Part shown: positions 46,530-58,973 of the stretch, in pieces
Layout of the letters: every line of letters starts with the position of its first letter
Numbering within the stretch: position 1 is the stretch's first letter
Assembly (NCBI GenBank): GCA_030435675.1
Contig: CM059625.1
Location: forward strand, 8,122,001 to 8,186,000
Reading direction: 5' to 3'
DNA: 64,000 nucleotides
DNA from: Steinernema hermaphroditum
Taxonomy: Eukaryota; Nematoda; Chromadorea; Rhabditida; Steinernematidae
The notes under the pieces: model-generated
Seen by the model: only the letters and a program-made list of their open reading frames with translations
What the model was told of the DNA's origin: nothing
Databases searched by the model: none
Translations under genes and position numbers: made by a program

Positions 46530-47324
46530 TTTCGCACGAGATATAAACGATTGATTTCCCCTATAAATTTGAATTTTCCTCGCTTAGTGGAACATTAAAC
46601 GGTTTTCCGTTGTCGGTGTTGCCTTAATTCGGTCGCCAACTGAAACTGGTTTGTCGCAATCGATCGCCTTCTTCTCATCCTCAACAAATTTCTCATTTCC
46701 GCGCACTTTCGTGCTCGTTACCTAGTAATTACTTAACACGGCTCATTTCCTTTAAGACACCCAGGATAGACCGAGATCGATAACGTTGATTTTTTCTGAA
46801 TCACTATCGATTCAGCTCCGTTTGGTTTTATATTATTTTGGGGCTGAAGCCTGAATTTTTGCTGTCTCGCGCAGACAGGCTTATTCCTAGTTAATTTGAC
46901 GGTGAGCAAACACAAAATTTTTGTTTGGCTTGACGTTTATGTTTATTCACCGCAGTTAGTCTTCGTCCTTTATTCGGCGGGGGCAGCGTTTTCCTCTTCC
47001 TTGCGCACCTTTTCACAGCTCCTCTCTTCGTGAAGGTGGCGACCACGCACACCTTCACGCGATACTAGCCTATCGACAGTTCCTCTAGATCGACAGGTTT
47101 CAGTGATTGGCAACAAATTGCCCTTTCATTTATTGCTATCCTGTGCCACTGTTTCGACTTACGACGTTTATGTGTCACAGCGAAGAACTTTGACACTACT
47201 CCTTCTACATTTCGCTCCACATTTTTCAGACTAAATACGCGTCTATTTTCTTCGTACGCGATGTTCGTCGACCAAGTGGAGAAACTGCTAAAGTTTGTCA
47301 CAGAAAAAGGTTAGCTTCGAGTAA
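46530..47324. other. Intergenic stretch
   Basis: 795 bp between the FABP gene and the small membrane protein. A short frame at 47260-47310 (FVDQVEKLLKFVTEK) could be an upstream exon but does not join in phase with the next. Confidence 0.35.
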
Positions 47325-47681
47325 ATGAACCATTTCAGTGGGACCTCCTTCCTCGAAAGTGAAATTGAGGAACTTCAGCTCGCGAAAGAGCTAAAGCTAC
47401 TCGAGAACTCTGTAAGAACTATTGCGTCCGGCAAAAACGTCTTTTCCGAACTTACAGACAAAGCGTGAGCACAATTGGAAGAAGTTTTCCCAGACATTCT
47501 GGATCATATTCAGCGTCTACGTGATTGCTGCATTCGTTTGGCTGCTCTTCTCTGTTTACCACCACAGACAGTAAGGAGTGCAAATTGTGCACTTGCGTCA
47601 TATGTGATTTACAGCCAAAAAAATATATGCAAACAGAAGCAGTCAGAGTATTCGCTGACACAGATGCTCGAAAGACAGTAA
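47325..47681 (+). CDS. Small single-pass membrane protein, 88 residues
   Basis: Three exons, 47325-47411, 47458-47570 and 47615-47681, agree in phase and use clean GTAAG donors and TTACAG acceptors. The N-terminus is acidic and helical (FLESEIEELQLAKELKLLEN). One transmembrane segment (FWIIFSVYVIAAFVWLLFSV) follows, then a short polar tail ending SLTQMLERQ. Size and layout recall small mitochondrial inner-membrane assembly factors or other SMIM-type proteins, but no family is identified. A TAA codon directly precedes the ATG, fixing the start unless an unseen exon is spliced in at 47336. Confidence 0.6.
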
Positions 47682-47988
47682 GAGTGAACAAATGGATCTT
47701 ATGCAAGAGGTGTGTACTTTAGAAGGCTACTCCATCTCTACAACAATATTTCCTCTGAATCGAACTGCACACAGAAGGATGAAACGTCGACCACAAATGC
47801 ATAATCGCAAACGGACAGTCCAGTGCTGGCCGATTAACCAGAAGCGGATCTGAGAAAGATTGCAGAAGAGATGACGGGGAAGAATAAATTAAAGCCATTC
47901 ATTTGACTTGGAATCAGCATATATATTATTAGAGCACAGAGAGTGTCAATAAGTAAATCTATTAAGTTATGGACAGTTTCTATGTACA
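47682..47988. other. Convergent intergenic region
   Basis: 307 bp shared by the 3' ends of the small membrane protein and the hyaluronidase gene. Confidence 0.4.
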
Positions 47989-49462
47989 TCAGACGAATCG
48001 AGACAGCCGCTTCCAGTCAAACAACCACGGATACTTGTGCTTCTCGCAGTTTCGGCCGTAAAATGGACTCTCACAGTCACATTTATACGACAATAAATCG
48101 CTAAATGATGAGCATTGCAGCTGCGGCTCCAGTATGCATTTCCCATGTCGGGAGCACAGTTTACGCGCACATCTAAAATGAAGACATGATGAATAGTTTA
48201 TCTGCATGTGAAATGCGTACCGGTTCGCGTGTTTCACCACCATGTCCGTGTATGGGCCAAAACTTTCCTCAACGAAAGCTTGAATCCCTTCGCATCGCTG
48301 CCGATTCATGTCCTTAGAAGAAGACCATATGATAGCGCCAACGGCGCCTAAATCACTAGACTGCTTCAAGCTGCTGCAGAGATCGGCTTTGTCGTAAAAA
48401 TGGTGCGGTAAATCTCCGTACGGATCGTATTCAATCTTTGTATACACGTAGATGGGAGCCTTCGATCGTAATCGCTTCCGCGTCCGTAAAGATTCCTTCA
48501 TGATCGCTTGAATATAACGAAAGTTCACATCCTCGTCGTCATTATTATGCAAATATATTGAAGGATACAGGGCGTTTCCTTCACGCATTACAAAGCCCAA
48601 TCTAGAAAGAGTTACATAGCTCGAGAAAGCAAGAAAAAAGTCACTTTTCATTATGCTTCAGGAATTTCGCGTTACATTCCGCATCACCTACTTGCCCGGC
48701 ATCATAATTGCAGTAGGGGAATCCGTAAAATCCCCAGCGAGCATTTGGCCGCAACTGCATTCCCAAACGTAACGTTTGCACCATAAAATTTCTGGAATAA
48801 CATGTAAATTACGAAGCGAATATAAAAAAAGATACCTTGCAGCTTTGTTGAATTCTGCAATCGCTATACGACGAGCACTCTTCCTGCTAAGTGTTGGATA
48901 GCGTTCGAGAACGTAACGTACAGATTCTCGTTTATACACGGTTTTCGTCCCCCAGTTTAAGCTCCATAAGGGTCGCCACTCTTCAAAGTCGATCACAGCC
49001 AATCCTGAATAACCTGAGTATGGTATACTTTTCTCGATGTCGAGCTTGACTTTCCGCAGATGCTCGCTAATACTTGCTCTCTATAAATGAAAATTAGAAG
49101 AAGCATTACGATACACGTTCCCCTCATACCTGTGGTAAACCTCCGTTGACTGTATCATATGATGACGAATTCACTCGTTTGTAATACGGATAAAGCCCAA
49201 ATTTCTGCTCGTAAAATAGCACGACTTCCTCTCCTTGAAATTTCATATCGCGATTCACCTTGATTCCGTATTTTTCCAGCGGTATTGTAATATTCATGCG
49301 ATGGCAGTTGTACGTCGGAGCATTCCAGTATATCTTAAAGAACTCATTATATTCAATCGATGAATAAAAGAGGAAACTCACAGAAAAACGAGTATCTTCT
49401 TTGAAAGCGCGGGAAATTGTCAATGGAAACAAGAGCATCAGCCATGGTAAACGGAGGAGCAT
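47989..49462 (-). CDS. Hyaluronidase (glycoside hydrolase family 56)
   Basis: A secreted hydrolase of hyaluronan or, in nematodes, chondroitin. Exons: 49462-49382, 49333-49130, 49080-48836, 48791-48645, 48601-48221 and 48172-47989, in phase, 413 residues. A signal peptide (MLLRLPWLMLLFPLTIS) leads into IYWNAPTYNCHRMNI. The active-site strand reads LAVIDFEEWRPLW, with the catalytic Asp and Glu. WGFYGFPYCNYD and LYPSIYLH are further family motifs, and WSSSKDM lines the pocket. A C-terminal EGF-like module (CARKLCSRHGKC, CDCESPFYGRNC) is complete. It should act like C. elegans CHHY-1, a chondroitin hydrolase, but the substrate cannot be read from sequence. An acceptor lies 12 nt before the ATG. 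Confidence 0.94.
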
Positions 49463-51097
49463 CACTTGAGGGGACTGAAATGCTTCATGAACATCCTGAA
49501 TTACGCAGTTTCATTACACGATGACAAAGCCAACATGAGCAGTTAATTGTCCCGGGCTCGAATAAAAAGACGCAATATACACCATTTGAAAATAAGAAAA
49601 AGCGATAATAACCTGGAACTAGTATAACCAACCAACGCACACGTGATGCCAATCTGCAAGGGTAACGGCGAGCGAGCGATGAAGGCGCAAAATTCTGCCG
49701 AACGGGATCTGAGGGTGCAACAGCGACGCGGCGGAACGTTGAATGGCATTCTCAGGAGTCGGTCAGATCTGTCACCGTTGCCTGGATTCGCGGCGCCTTT
49801 ATAAGGGTTAGCCCATTGTCGGGAGCAGCAGTGATTCATTTGACGCCGGGAAGCGGAAAAAAAGAATACGGAGGCGAGCCGGTGAGCGAGTTCGGAACGA
49901 AATGCTGTCAGAAACTGTTTTTTTAATTCGTAAGCGGGGTGAAGGCGAGGCTCGGAGAAAGCGACAATGCATGACACTCAGAAGTAAATGGGATTATGTT
50001 TACCGCCGTAAGTTCCCAGTGAATGAGGGAGGAGGGAACTGTATTAACCTCTCCGCGACCGGTCAGAACCGCTGTACGAGTTTCAACAACGTTTCAATAG
50101 TAGGATCAACTTCAATTCACCAAGCTCAAACACCACAGAACGGAAGTGTCTTTTTTTGCGCAAAAAAAAAAACGAAATGTTAGCTCTGCAGCTCGAGTTC
50201 AATTTAGGAAGAACATCGTTTGATGGATAGCTCTGCACCAGGACAACGATACTTAAGGCTTAGTTCCAAAGGGCACTGGAATGTCCGCTTTACTGCTGAG
50301 GGAAATGCTCGCGCAGACCTTTAGGTGACGGCCCGATTGACAGGTGAGCAGCGGTGATCAGCTGATACGTATCGTCTTACGGTACCAGGGGTTGACGGAC
50401 GCCGGGCCGGGAGCAGCAGCAGAAACAGATCTTCGTCTGCCTTTGTGGTGACCACTGACGAAGGCGACCATTAAAAATTGGTGTTTTAAACATTATCTCA
50501 AGAGGCTTCCCCGAAATATGCATCTCCGCCTAATCAATTGTCGGCAAGACAGCACCGAAAAGCACTTCGGTGGTCTTCGAGAGCAATTATGAGCGCAACA
50601 CTAGTACTTGGACTTAACGACGTCTGTTCTTTCAGCTGGGGCATTGACATGAGGGTCGTTATGCATGGTTTAAACCCACAACCCTTTATACATCATGAAG
50701 CGGTCTAGTCGACCGAAAATTTCTTGAAATGTTTTAACACTGCATCTGTTATCCGGTGTTCATCCAAGATTTATAGACTTAATTGTTGAAGAGAACATAT
50801 GTTGATCGGCTGAGTCGTTTCGTCACTCCTCGTACTGTTGCAGCGGATGCGGCTACCCCGCGCTGCAAATAGGAAATACAATTGGACGACTGGCGGTTAC
50901 GTCACTCTCATCATCAAAAACGAGCGTAAGAATCCATCGATGAACACCCTTCTTTATCCCGTTCGGCAAGACACTCCAATGGTATCCTCAGATTGCTGCT
51001 TCCACGCGACAAACCGGTTCACAGTGCTTTGCGCAATCGCAAGTCTATTGCATGGTATGTTTTTGTTTTTTCCCTGTTATTTCGCAGTGTCTTCAGT
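49463..51097. other. Divergent intergenic region
   Basis: 1.6 kb between hyaluronidase and the glycosyltransferase. A 144-codon minus frame (49543-49977) has no motif and sits where the hyaluronidase leader is expected. Nothing else seen. Confidence 0.4.
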
Positions 51098-53001
51098 ATG
51101 ACTAAGAATAAAGGGTTTCAATACTACCGTACTATTATTGTGGCAACTTTGATAATCATTCCAATTCTTACGCTTTTGTATTATATCATGGAAATGTAAG
51201 TTTAAGGGAATCACTCGGTAATGTTATCCAGCTTACGTTATTTAGCTTAATAACAATGACTCCTATGCCTCCAGACACTGTCCTGAAATGCGAATCGTTC
51301 GTTGAGTTTGACGAAGTTGCTCTTAGGAACTACCGAGAACGTCGGGAACTAAGTGTTGACACTTTCAGCGTTCCCACTTCTTGCCAAGCGCTAAAAAAGC
51401 GTAATTACTTCCCAGTAGAACCGAAAAACCCGACAGAAGTAGATTGGCCCCTTCTTTACGTAAAGATTGTCACAAAAGTAAGAACGTCTCCTCTCAGTTA
51501 TAGCATGATATGTTCAAGAACTACCTCTTCATCGAAAAGGCTTTAGCTATGAACTACTCGCCGTACAATCAGTACTGTTTCGTTCTGGATAGCAAGGCAG
51601 CACCTATATTCAAAACGCAAATGCGGAATCTCAGCGCGTGCTTGATAAACGTTCACGTTCTGGAAGACGAGTTTTCTTTTGGCCCCCAGGGCCAACGCAT
51701 TCCGAATGCTCACATGCAATGTCTCACAAAAATGAAAAACTTCGACTGGAAATACGCAATCTTTGCATCAGGACGTTTTGACATTATTGTCCCATGTAAC
51801 ATCTTTTGTTTAGGAAGATGCGTTGCCTCTGCATACAAACGGATACATCATTGCTGTGACTAAGAAATTGCGTGGCTCCTCTCATCTGGACGTTTACTGG
51901 GCAGAAAACAATAGGGAGCATTTGTATCAACAAGGTCGTTGGTCTATGGCCGAATTGAAAATCTTTCGAGAAGCATATGGTAGGTGAGTTGGCACACTTC
52001 TTGAACTGCTTTGCAGACTTGCACTTGTACACGAGGACACTGCAAATGGCGCGTGGCTGTGCGGACGTGATTTTGAGCAGAATGTTTGCTGACTATGTGC
52101 TGCGCAAATTGAACCTTACTAGTCTAATGGATGTGTTGAACCGTGGACAATATGCCAACGAGTTCTTTTGGGCCACCGTTGCGACTGACCCAACAATCAA
52201 TGTAGGAGTGGTTTCCACTGTAACACTGTAACACTCGAAATTGTCTTTTCGGCACCTGGAGTGGGATTCCCTCTGAAATGTATTGACCGCCAGTCACGTG
52301 CTGATAAGATGCCCTATATGGGCATTAGCCGCTTTCTCATCGACATGAAGAAGGAGGCAAACCAACAAGCGTGCTACAGTAATCGGACCGATCCCAGAGG
52401 TTACTGTATTCTTGGTGTCGAACACTTACAACAACTTTCGTAAGTTTACGTGACGATCGGTAAACAAGACAGATCGGCTAATTGGAAAGTGACGTTGCAT
52501 GGCAAGAGAGGTTCAGAGTAACGCTGTTTTGACGCAAGGAATAAAATATGATTTGGTGATTAATACCGTTCCCAGAAAAGCTGCCCGAATTGGTCACCTA
52601 GCTCTTCGCAAATAACTATCTCTTAATGGTCCCATATTTATGGAGTGCAATTGAACATTTCTGCAAATGTTCATATATGACGAATCGGCACGTTGTTTTG
52701 ACCTCTCTCACTACACTTACGGCGGTCATTCATAGCTGCACTGATTACTTTTTTCAGAACGAGACGGGAACTCCATGCCCTTACCATTGACGTCGCCTTC
52801 GATCATGGAGTCGTTTCCTGTATGCACGAACTTCTCTTCAACCGCACTTATCGCTACTATGACGAAGTAGTCATTGACAACGGTTCCCCTAATCTTAACC
52901 AGTATGAAAATCTCCTCGAAGTTCAATACTCGAAGTGGTTGGCCAAAGCCGACGGTTCGGAATTTGTTTGTGAAAATTTTGAATCGCTAATTCAAATATA
53001 A
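51098..53001 (+). CDS. Core-2/I-branching beta-1,6-GlcNAc transferase (GT14), one splice site damaged
   Basis: A Golgi type II enzyme that adds branching GlcNAc to O-glycans. Exons: 51098-51195, 51246-51477, 51519-51774, 51818-51979, 52017-52201, 52252-52439 and 52758-53001; 454 residues if all are joined. A signal anchor (IIVATLIIIPILTLLYYIM) is followed by conserved GT14 blocks: IEKALAMNYSPYNQYCFVLD, FDWKYAIFASGHALPLHTN, LYTRTLQMARG, ANEFFWATVATDP, CILGVEHLQQL and ELLFNRTY near the end. The acceptor for exon 6 should lie just before GCACCTGG, but the sequence there is cttttcg|gcacc with no AG. No alternative keeps frame. Either a base was lost in this copy or assembly, or the allele is defective. 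Family call firm; specificity not readable. Confidence 0.85.
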
Positions 53002-53523
53002 AACAACTGCGAACTTCATTTATATTTGTAATATCGGAAGCTTTCAGACGTCGTGTCGTCCCATTTTGACCTTTACTGGGAATGTGCGCTGGCAGCACGT
53101 AGCGTTTAAGAGGAGCAAATTAGTTTGTCGACATAAATAGAAAATCAAAGGGAAAGTGGACATTATGCTCCTTTCCAAACGCGTCAATTTTAGAGAAATA
53201 AGTTCACGAATTTATTCAACAACTAACCAGATCACAGCGAGCTTTCTTTGGAGGAAGTTTGTACAAAGTGCGATTGATCTTAACAGACAGAAGGAAAATG
53301 TTGATGCATTTGTAACAAACAGAACTAGAGCCAAATGCAACCCCGTATGTATGGAAACACTTCTCAACGCTTCTCAATCACAACTGGTTAATGACAAAGA
53401 GTCGGAGAAGAGGAGTGATAATCAAAGAATTTACGGTTTCCAACGAACTCACACATCGCCGAACGAAAGAAATCACTCATCTACCTAAGAGGGCGTTGAA
53501 AGCGTCTTCTTGGTCTTCCCTCA
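53002..53523. other. Convergent intergenic region
   Basis: 522 bp between the glycosyltransferase stop and the small secreted peptide gene stop. A plus frame at 53156-53488 shows no motif. Confidence 0.4.
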
Positions 53524-53893
53524 TCAAGCGTCTTCGAGGAAACTGCGGAGGCTGTACTCGGCTATCTTCTTCTGTTTCGAATGAGTGAACATGGACTTGT
53601 AAATCCGACTCAGCTGCTCGTTGTCGGGATTTTGCGCGAAAGGCACGCGGACTACCAGTCGACGTTTCGAAGGAGCTGCAAAGAAGTTGCGGCTAAGTGG
53701 CCATGAAGCCACACGACCGTAACTGTAAGGGCGAACCGCTCCCCCCACTCGCAGCACGTATCCGTTGGTCACACTGCAAGGAAATGTTACTTATTTTGCA
53801 ATTATTGTAAACTGTTTACCCTGTGGATAGAAATTGAACCAGCAGCGTGAAACAGATGAATGCGCTAAAAACCTGACGCCCGGCTTTGCACAT
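53524..53893 (-). CDS. Small secreted peptide precursor, 107 residues
   Basis: Two exons, 53893-53820 and 53773-53524, joined by a 46-nt intron in phase 2. The N-terminus is a signal peptide (FSAFICFTLLVQFLSTG). The rest is basic with no Cys: YVLRVGGAVRPYSYGRVASW is followed by PSKRRLVVRVPFAQ, with a KRR processing site, and FTHSKQKKIAEYSLRSFLED. Arg-Pro and Gly-Arg motifs next to basic sites recall neuropeptide precursors, where Gly before Arg would be amidated, but no known peptide family is recognised. It could equally be a mitochondrial or other secreted protein. Confidence 0.6.
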
Positions 53894-56800
53894 CGTCGTG
53901 AAGATGAATGGGAGGTGACTGGCGCTGACCCAATGACTGAAAGAATACCTGGAAAAAGTATATACGTCACATTTTGCGAGTAGGTGTTAATAGCATCTAT
54001 AATCTGACAATTTTCAGATCGAAAAGTAAACACATCCATTAAGAAGATATAGCTTTATGGGAAAAGTTATGGGTCTCTCCAAAAACAGCACAGTCATCAC
54101 ACGTAAATTTATGCTAATAACACGATAGAAATAGAGCTGCTTTAATAGGGAAACATGGTAAATAATTGATAAAGGCAAAAACAGCTGGGCGACACGTCAA
54201 GTAGCTCATTCATCGAGTTAAAAGCTACAGTATCCGCGAGGAGCAATTGAAGTGGGAGGAAGGGGACCTGGACGTCACGTTCGTGCTTTTGCCAACTGAG
54301 ATGATTTAGCATACGTCAGGCGTCGTTAAAAAACATGACGATTAAGCAGTGCCCAGGCGGCTTTATTTTAACTTTTGATTTCTCTAGTAAACTCAAAAAC
54401 GTGCCCACCTAGGACCCCTTCACAGCAACCGATGACTTTAAGGGGCGTGTTCGCTAAGTTCCACAAAATAGCCCGCATATATTCTTTCTCCTTTGTTCAT
54501 AAGCACAAAATTTGAACTGAAAAGTTAGCCCAACGTAACATTAGACCGCACACGAGTAGTTGGCCCACAAGCGGATATCTTATTTGGGAGCCATATGACG
54601 CATGGAAGGCGACCCTCTAATAAAATCACGATTCGCTTGACCAGCTCGCCCTGACGTCACAGTCTCAGTTCGGACAAAAGCACCGCTGGCCACTCCCCTT
54701 CTATTTTTTGCGTATTTTGTGCCGATTGGCCGTTGCTCGACAAACCAAAGAATACGCATGATGTATAAATGTAATTATTAAGAAATTACATTTACGCAAA
54801 TCATTGCGCTGTGATTAATTACTCGCAGAGATAAACATGGCATGCATAAGGACTGTTTCAAAGAGGTCAGAAAACCACAATATTCAAATGTCGCTTTAAT
54901 TACTTTGTGAGCTCGGGTTTTGCTGAGGAAGGGCACATAATGCGATGACTTACGCAAGTACACCTTCCATTTAACACGGTTTCACCTTAAGCGCGAGCCG
55001 AAAAACATTCAGCTCAGTGCCATTAAACTAAGCGATAGTGAATGGAAATCAGTATGTAAGCTACAGATAAAGTATTTGGTGATCGGATATCTAACGTAAA
55101 TTTGAGTTTATCCCAAAAATGCGCAGACATAAAGCTCTGCAGAGTAAAGCGTTCTTCTCCAGTTCAACGTCTCTAATTAACATTTTGCCTCCGCCTTTAA
55201 ATTCGAGCTTCTTCCTGGATGAAAGCTGGTCAGCATAAGTTTGCACTGCAAGTTAAATTAAGGCCTATAGGAAACGTTTAATTAAATTGCATGGTCTATT
55301 GCGCTGAATGGGGAAACAGACGACTTTAAGATAAGGAAACGGTTCACGTTGGTCCAGACGGGGTTCCCTCGATAATTGATGCGGAATTTTAAGCAGTAGA
55401 TCGTCGTGAATCTCAGCGGTTTATCAGTTGATGTCCTTTGAAAAGTTCATCGTACACAATTCTTTTATTATAATTTTGTGTACATAATTTATTCTTCTAT
55501 TGCTTCCGGAGAAGAGGTTGTGAATGAACTTTTTTCTTTGTGAGTAGGCCGAATTTCTTTGGTGTAGTCAGGCGAAAGTGCGCCTACGTGGATGCTCATT
55601 CGCTCTTTTAGGTAATAATTAATAATCGGTGACACCTGTTGGTTATCGTTGCCCATTTTTTTTGCCCGGAAAAACAAGGATGTGGACAATCATCTCAATA
55701 ATGCAAAGCAGTTTAAAAGGCAGTACGCTCGAGTTCGGAATGCACTATAACTCATAAATGTGGGGCCTCGGCGATTTCTTCCGCTTTAGGGGTTTTTGCT
55801 CTCACACCAGTTACTCTCTCTCTCGTTAACTACAAGAGCCAACAAGGAATTGATTGCGTCATTCGAAATTTGAAAAAAAAATTGGAATCAACGATCTTTA
55901 GGACGTGGGCTGTTGGTGGAAGGTCACTAAAATAGTAACAGATTGGAAGCGTCGCCCCCATAATCAGCAAGTTTTGCTTATTTTGCCTACATAAATGCAT
56001 TACATTATCCAACACACTTTGCAGGATGAGATGTCATAATTTTTCTAGATTTATGAAAGACACGATGCAGAGCTCAATGTTGAGCGTTCAGTGGGTGTAT
56101 CTGCCATAGTGTATGCAAGGCCTATCTGTGCATAAATATACATAGACTGGATCTGAAACTGTAGCGAAGAAGGCAGATGAGTGGGCGAACTTTATATGCA
56201 CCCACTTGCTTCATTGAACACCTCGGAGTGCATGTTAATTTAAGCGGTGAGTATGTATGTTACGACACAGAAACCGCTTTCCAAAGGCTAAGTACTAAGT
56301 GCACATGTCAGCCATAAGATTGCTTTGCAGAGATGCCAACATGAATGGAACAGAACACTGGACTAAAACTGACCGTTATCACGAGAAAGTGGAAAAGAAG
56401 AGGTGGCTTCCACAAAAAGAACTGAACACCCTGAAGAAAAAGCCAACCGTATAACTGCACACATTGGTCTCTGTATTGTTAAATTCGATTCAAGTACAAG
56501 TGCGGGATATTAATTACTTGCAATGTCTATGGATTTCATATTTAAAAATGTTTCTCTGTATGTTGTCGGCATCATGAACATCTGCCGATGCCCGGGACTT
56601 GAGGCCATGACGCCAAGGTAAACTTAATATATTGCAAATTCAATTCAAATTCATTCTGTCCATGTGTAGACTGCTTTTAAAAAGTTAAAAATTCAAAATT
56701 GCAACGTGCGAGTTTTGTCTTTTGTTAAGTGGTACGGCAACTGTGGCTCCAGTGGCATTACGGTCTCGCTAGCTGCGTTCGGAGTACAAGTATGGATGTT

Positions 56801-56996
56801 TCTCTGGATGTTTTGCGCTTCTGTTTTGGATGGAATTAATGAGAGAGATAATCCCAAATGTGCGCGGGGCAAACGAGCATTGCTCATCCCATAGCGAACA
56901 GTACCGCTCGAGCGGATAATGATCGTCGAAAACTGAGCAAACGACTCTCAAAAACAGGTATTCGGAAACGCTCGATGCCGATGTCTACATGATGGT
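53894..56996. other. Long gene-poor region
   Basis: About 3.1 kb, AT-rich in parts, with only short frames. No RNA gene, tandem repeat or element end recognised. A TATA-like TATAAAT at about 54763 has no gene downstream. Confidence 0.45.
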
Positions 56997-57004
56997 TATA
57001 TAAA
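56997..57004 (+). promoter_or_regulatory. TATA box of the acidic membrane protein gene
   Basis: TATATAAA, 76 nt upstream of the ATG at 57080. Confidence 0.55.
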
Positions 57005-57079
57005 TTATCATCTGCACAGTTGTATGGCATCGGCTAATCGCGACCTTCTCGGTTGCGGCCTGTTCTATTGTAACTGGGC

Positions 57080-58936
57080 ATGCGTCCTCTGTGTACACTA
57101 CTTTTGCTCACCTTCGCGGTATTTGTCGTCGCTCATCGAACGGAAAATGCCGTTCCTATTGTGCAACATTCCGAAGATGGTGGGTTCAAGCTCGGTTTCC
57201 GAGTGTAATTTAAGTGCTAGAAAACGACAACAAAAATCTATCTGCCGTGGAGAAAGTCAGTTTGAGAATGGACCAAGAGAACGCTAAGTGCCTCAAAAAA
57301 CGAAGTAACCCCGTTGCGGAGAAGAACATCGCTGAAGGCGCTTCGAAGGACATGCATATCGATAATATCCAGAAGGCTAAAGACGGTGTGGCCTATGAAA
57401 TTCACGTAGATGACGGAAAACCAACACGTCAGGTAAGATGAATCCAAGTAACAATGATTATTGTAGTTTCAGGAAACTCCGCGGCGCCCGAAGCGTGCCC
57501 AGTCGAATTCCGATGCGGATAAACAAGGAATTAGAATAAGTAACGAAAACAAAACTCCTGGAGGACTTTCTTACTCAGTCGACTTCAACGGGGGCGACAA
57601 GGATAAGCCACATGAGAACGCCAGAAGTGCTGCGCTAAAGGACAGAGCTAAACGTACCGTTTTCTCGGGTATGCATCAAAGACGCACTGCATCCAATGAG
57701 ACAAAGCAATCTTTAGAGGGAATAGTTCGCGAACCCAGCGAGCGGTTGAGTTCAATGGAACGTCACTCGGGTGACAAATTCAGACTCTCGAGGTTGCGTT
57801 TCGAAGAGCCGTCAGATGAGGAGGCATTCTTCGGCACTACGGACACAACCGAAAGCTGGATGGATAAAAAAGTCGAAGTCGCCGCCCCGAAGAATACTCC
57901 GCATGCGTTCCAGAGCAACGAAGTCCTTTTGTCGGAAATCAACAAAATCCAACCCTTGGATAGTGCCTTCGCCCAGAATGCGGACGGTAAAGGGCGCAAC
58001 TCCGAGGACGGAGCTGCAATGTTCGGAAGTATTCGTCAAGACGAAAGTGCTGTTCGTCCGTTTAACACATTCAGGCCTTTGGTCCAGATCACAGAATCCT
58101 CTTCAAGCGAGGAAGGATCCCAATCAGACAGTGATAGCGCTCAGAACGATCCCTGGATACGTCGGCCAAGTCCGCTTGACTCTCGTTCGCCTGCTATCGG
58201 CAACCTCGTAGAAGACGAGTCGGATCAAGGATCACCTGAAGCTGCATCCAACTTTGAAAATGAAAACTCCATCAAAAGTGATGAGAGCAGCGAGGAAAAG
58301 ATAGTGGTCGTCGTGGTCAACTCTCAGCCCGAGATCCGCCTCCCACTACCACCCCCTCCGTTCAGGTCATCAGAATCACGAGAATTTGGCGCACCGCCCA
58401 CCGGGTGGAATCCACATCGCTGGCATCATCGCAGACCCCAGTTCCACCGATTCCACCATTTTGGCCCCGACAGCAGCTCTAGCGAATCGAATGAGAAAGG
58501 AAACCAACAAAACAAGATGGCACCGGGGGCGCACTATGAGACTAACTATATCACCAACAACATTGGAGTTCTTCCTAATCAGGAGGCTCCTTTTCATGAA
58601 GGCTTCCGACGTCACCCGATATTTGGATCAGTCATGCAAGTCGATGCTCCTCCGACGGAGAAGGAGGAGGATCCAACTCTTCGCAAGCACATTGCTGACA
58701 ACCGTTTTGGAGGAACCGAGGAAGCCCCTGGAATGTTGCTTGTTGTCAGCGAGGAAACTGACAGCACCGACCCGGAATCCTTTTCTTTTAACTTGACCGT
58801 CGGACCGATGACGTTGGTTGTCATCTTTCTTGCCCTTCTCCTCTTCTTCTTTGTCCATGTAATTCGTCGCATGTTAGTACCTGCACACAACGCTTGCGCC
58901 CCACCGACTGTGTCTGTGATTCCCATGAAATCCTAA
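57080..58936 (+). CDS. Acidic Ser-rich type I membrane protein, unknown family
   Basis: Exons 57080-57179, 57215-57432 and 57473-58936, in phase, 593 residues. A signal peptide (MRPLCTLLLLTFAVFVVAH) leads into a long, polar, probably disordered ectodomain. It is rich in Ser, Glu, Asp and Lys, with clusters such as ESSSSEEGSQSDSDSAQND and SSSSESNEKGNQQN, a Pro run (RLPLPPPPFRSS) and His-rich HRWHHRRPQFHRFHHFG. A single span near the end (GPMTLVVIFLALLLFFFVHV) is followed by a tail of about 25 residues. Several dibasic sites (LKKR, RPKR, AKR) might be cleaved by proprotein convertases. No domain recognised. Composition suggests a cuticle, surface-coat or mucin-like protein. Its stop is 37 bp from that of the neighbouring minus-strand gene. 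Confidence 0.8.
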
Positions 58937-58973
58937 GTGATTTGTCGATCAAATACAAGTAAATGTGAATTTA

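Noticed and set aside
49543..49977. 144-codon minus-strand frame upstream of hyaluronidase
   Set aside because: Arg/Cys-rich frame with no motif, in the expected promoter and leader of hyaluronidase, and no splice partner.
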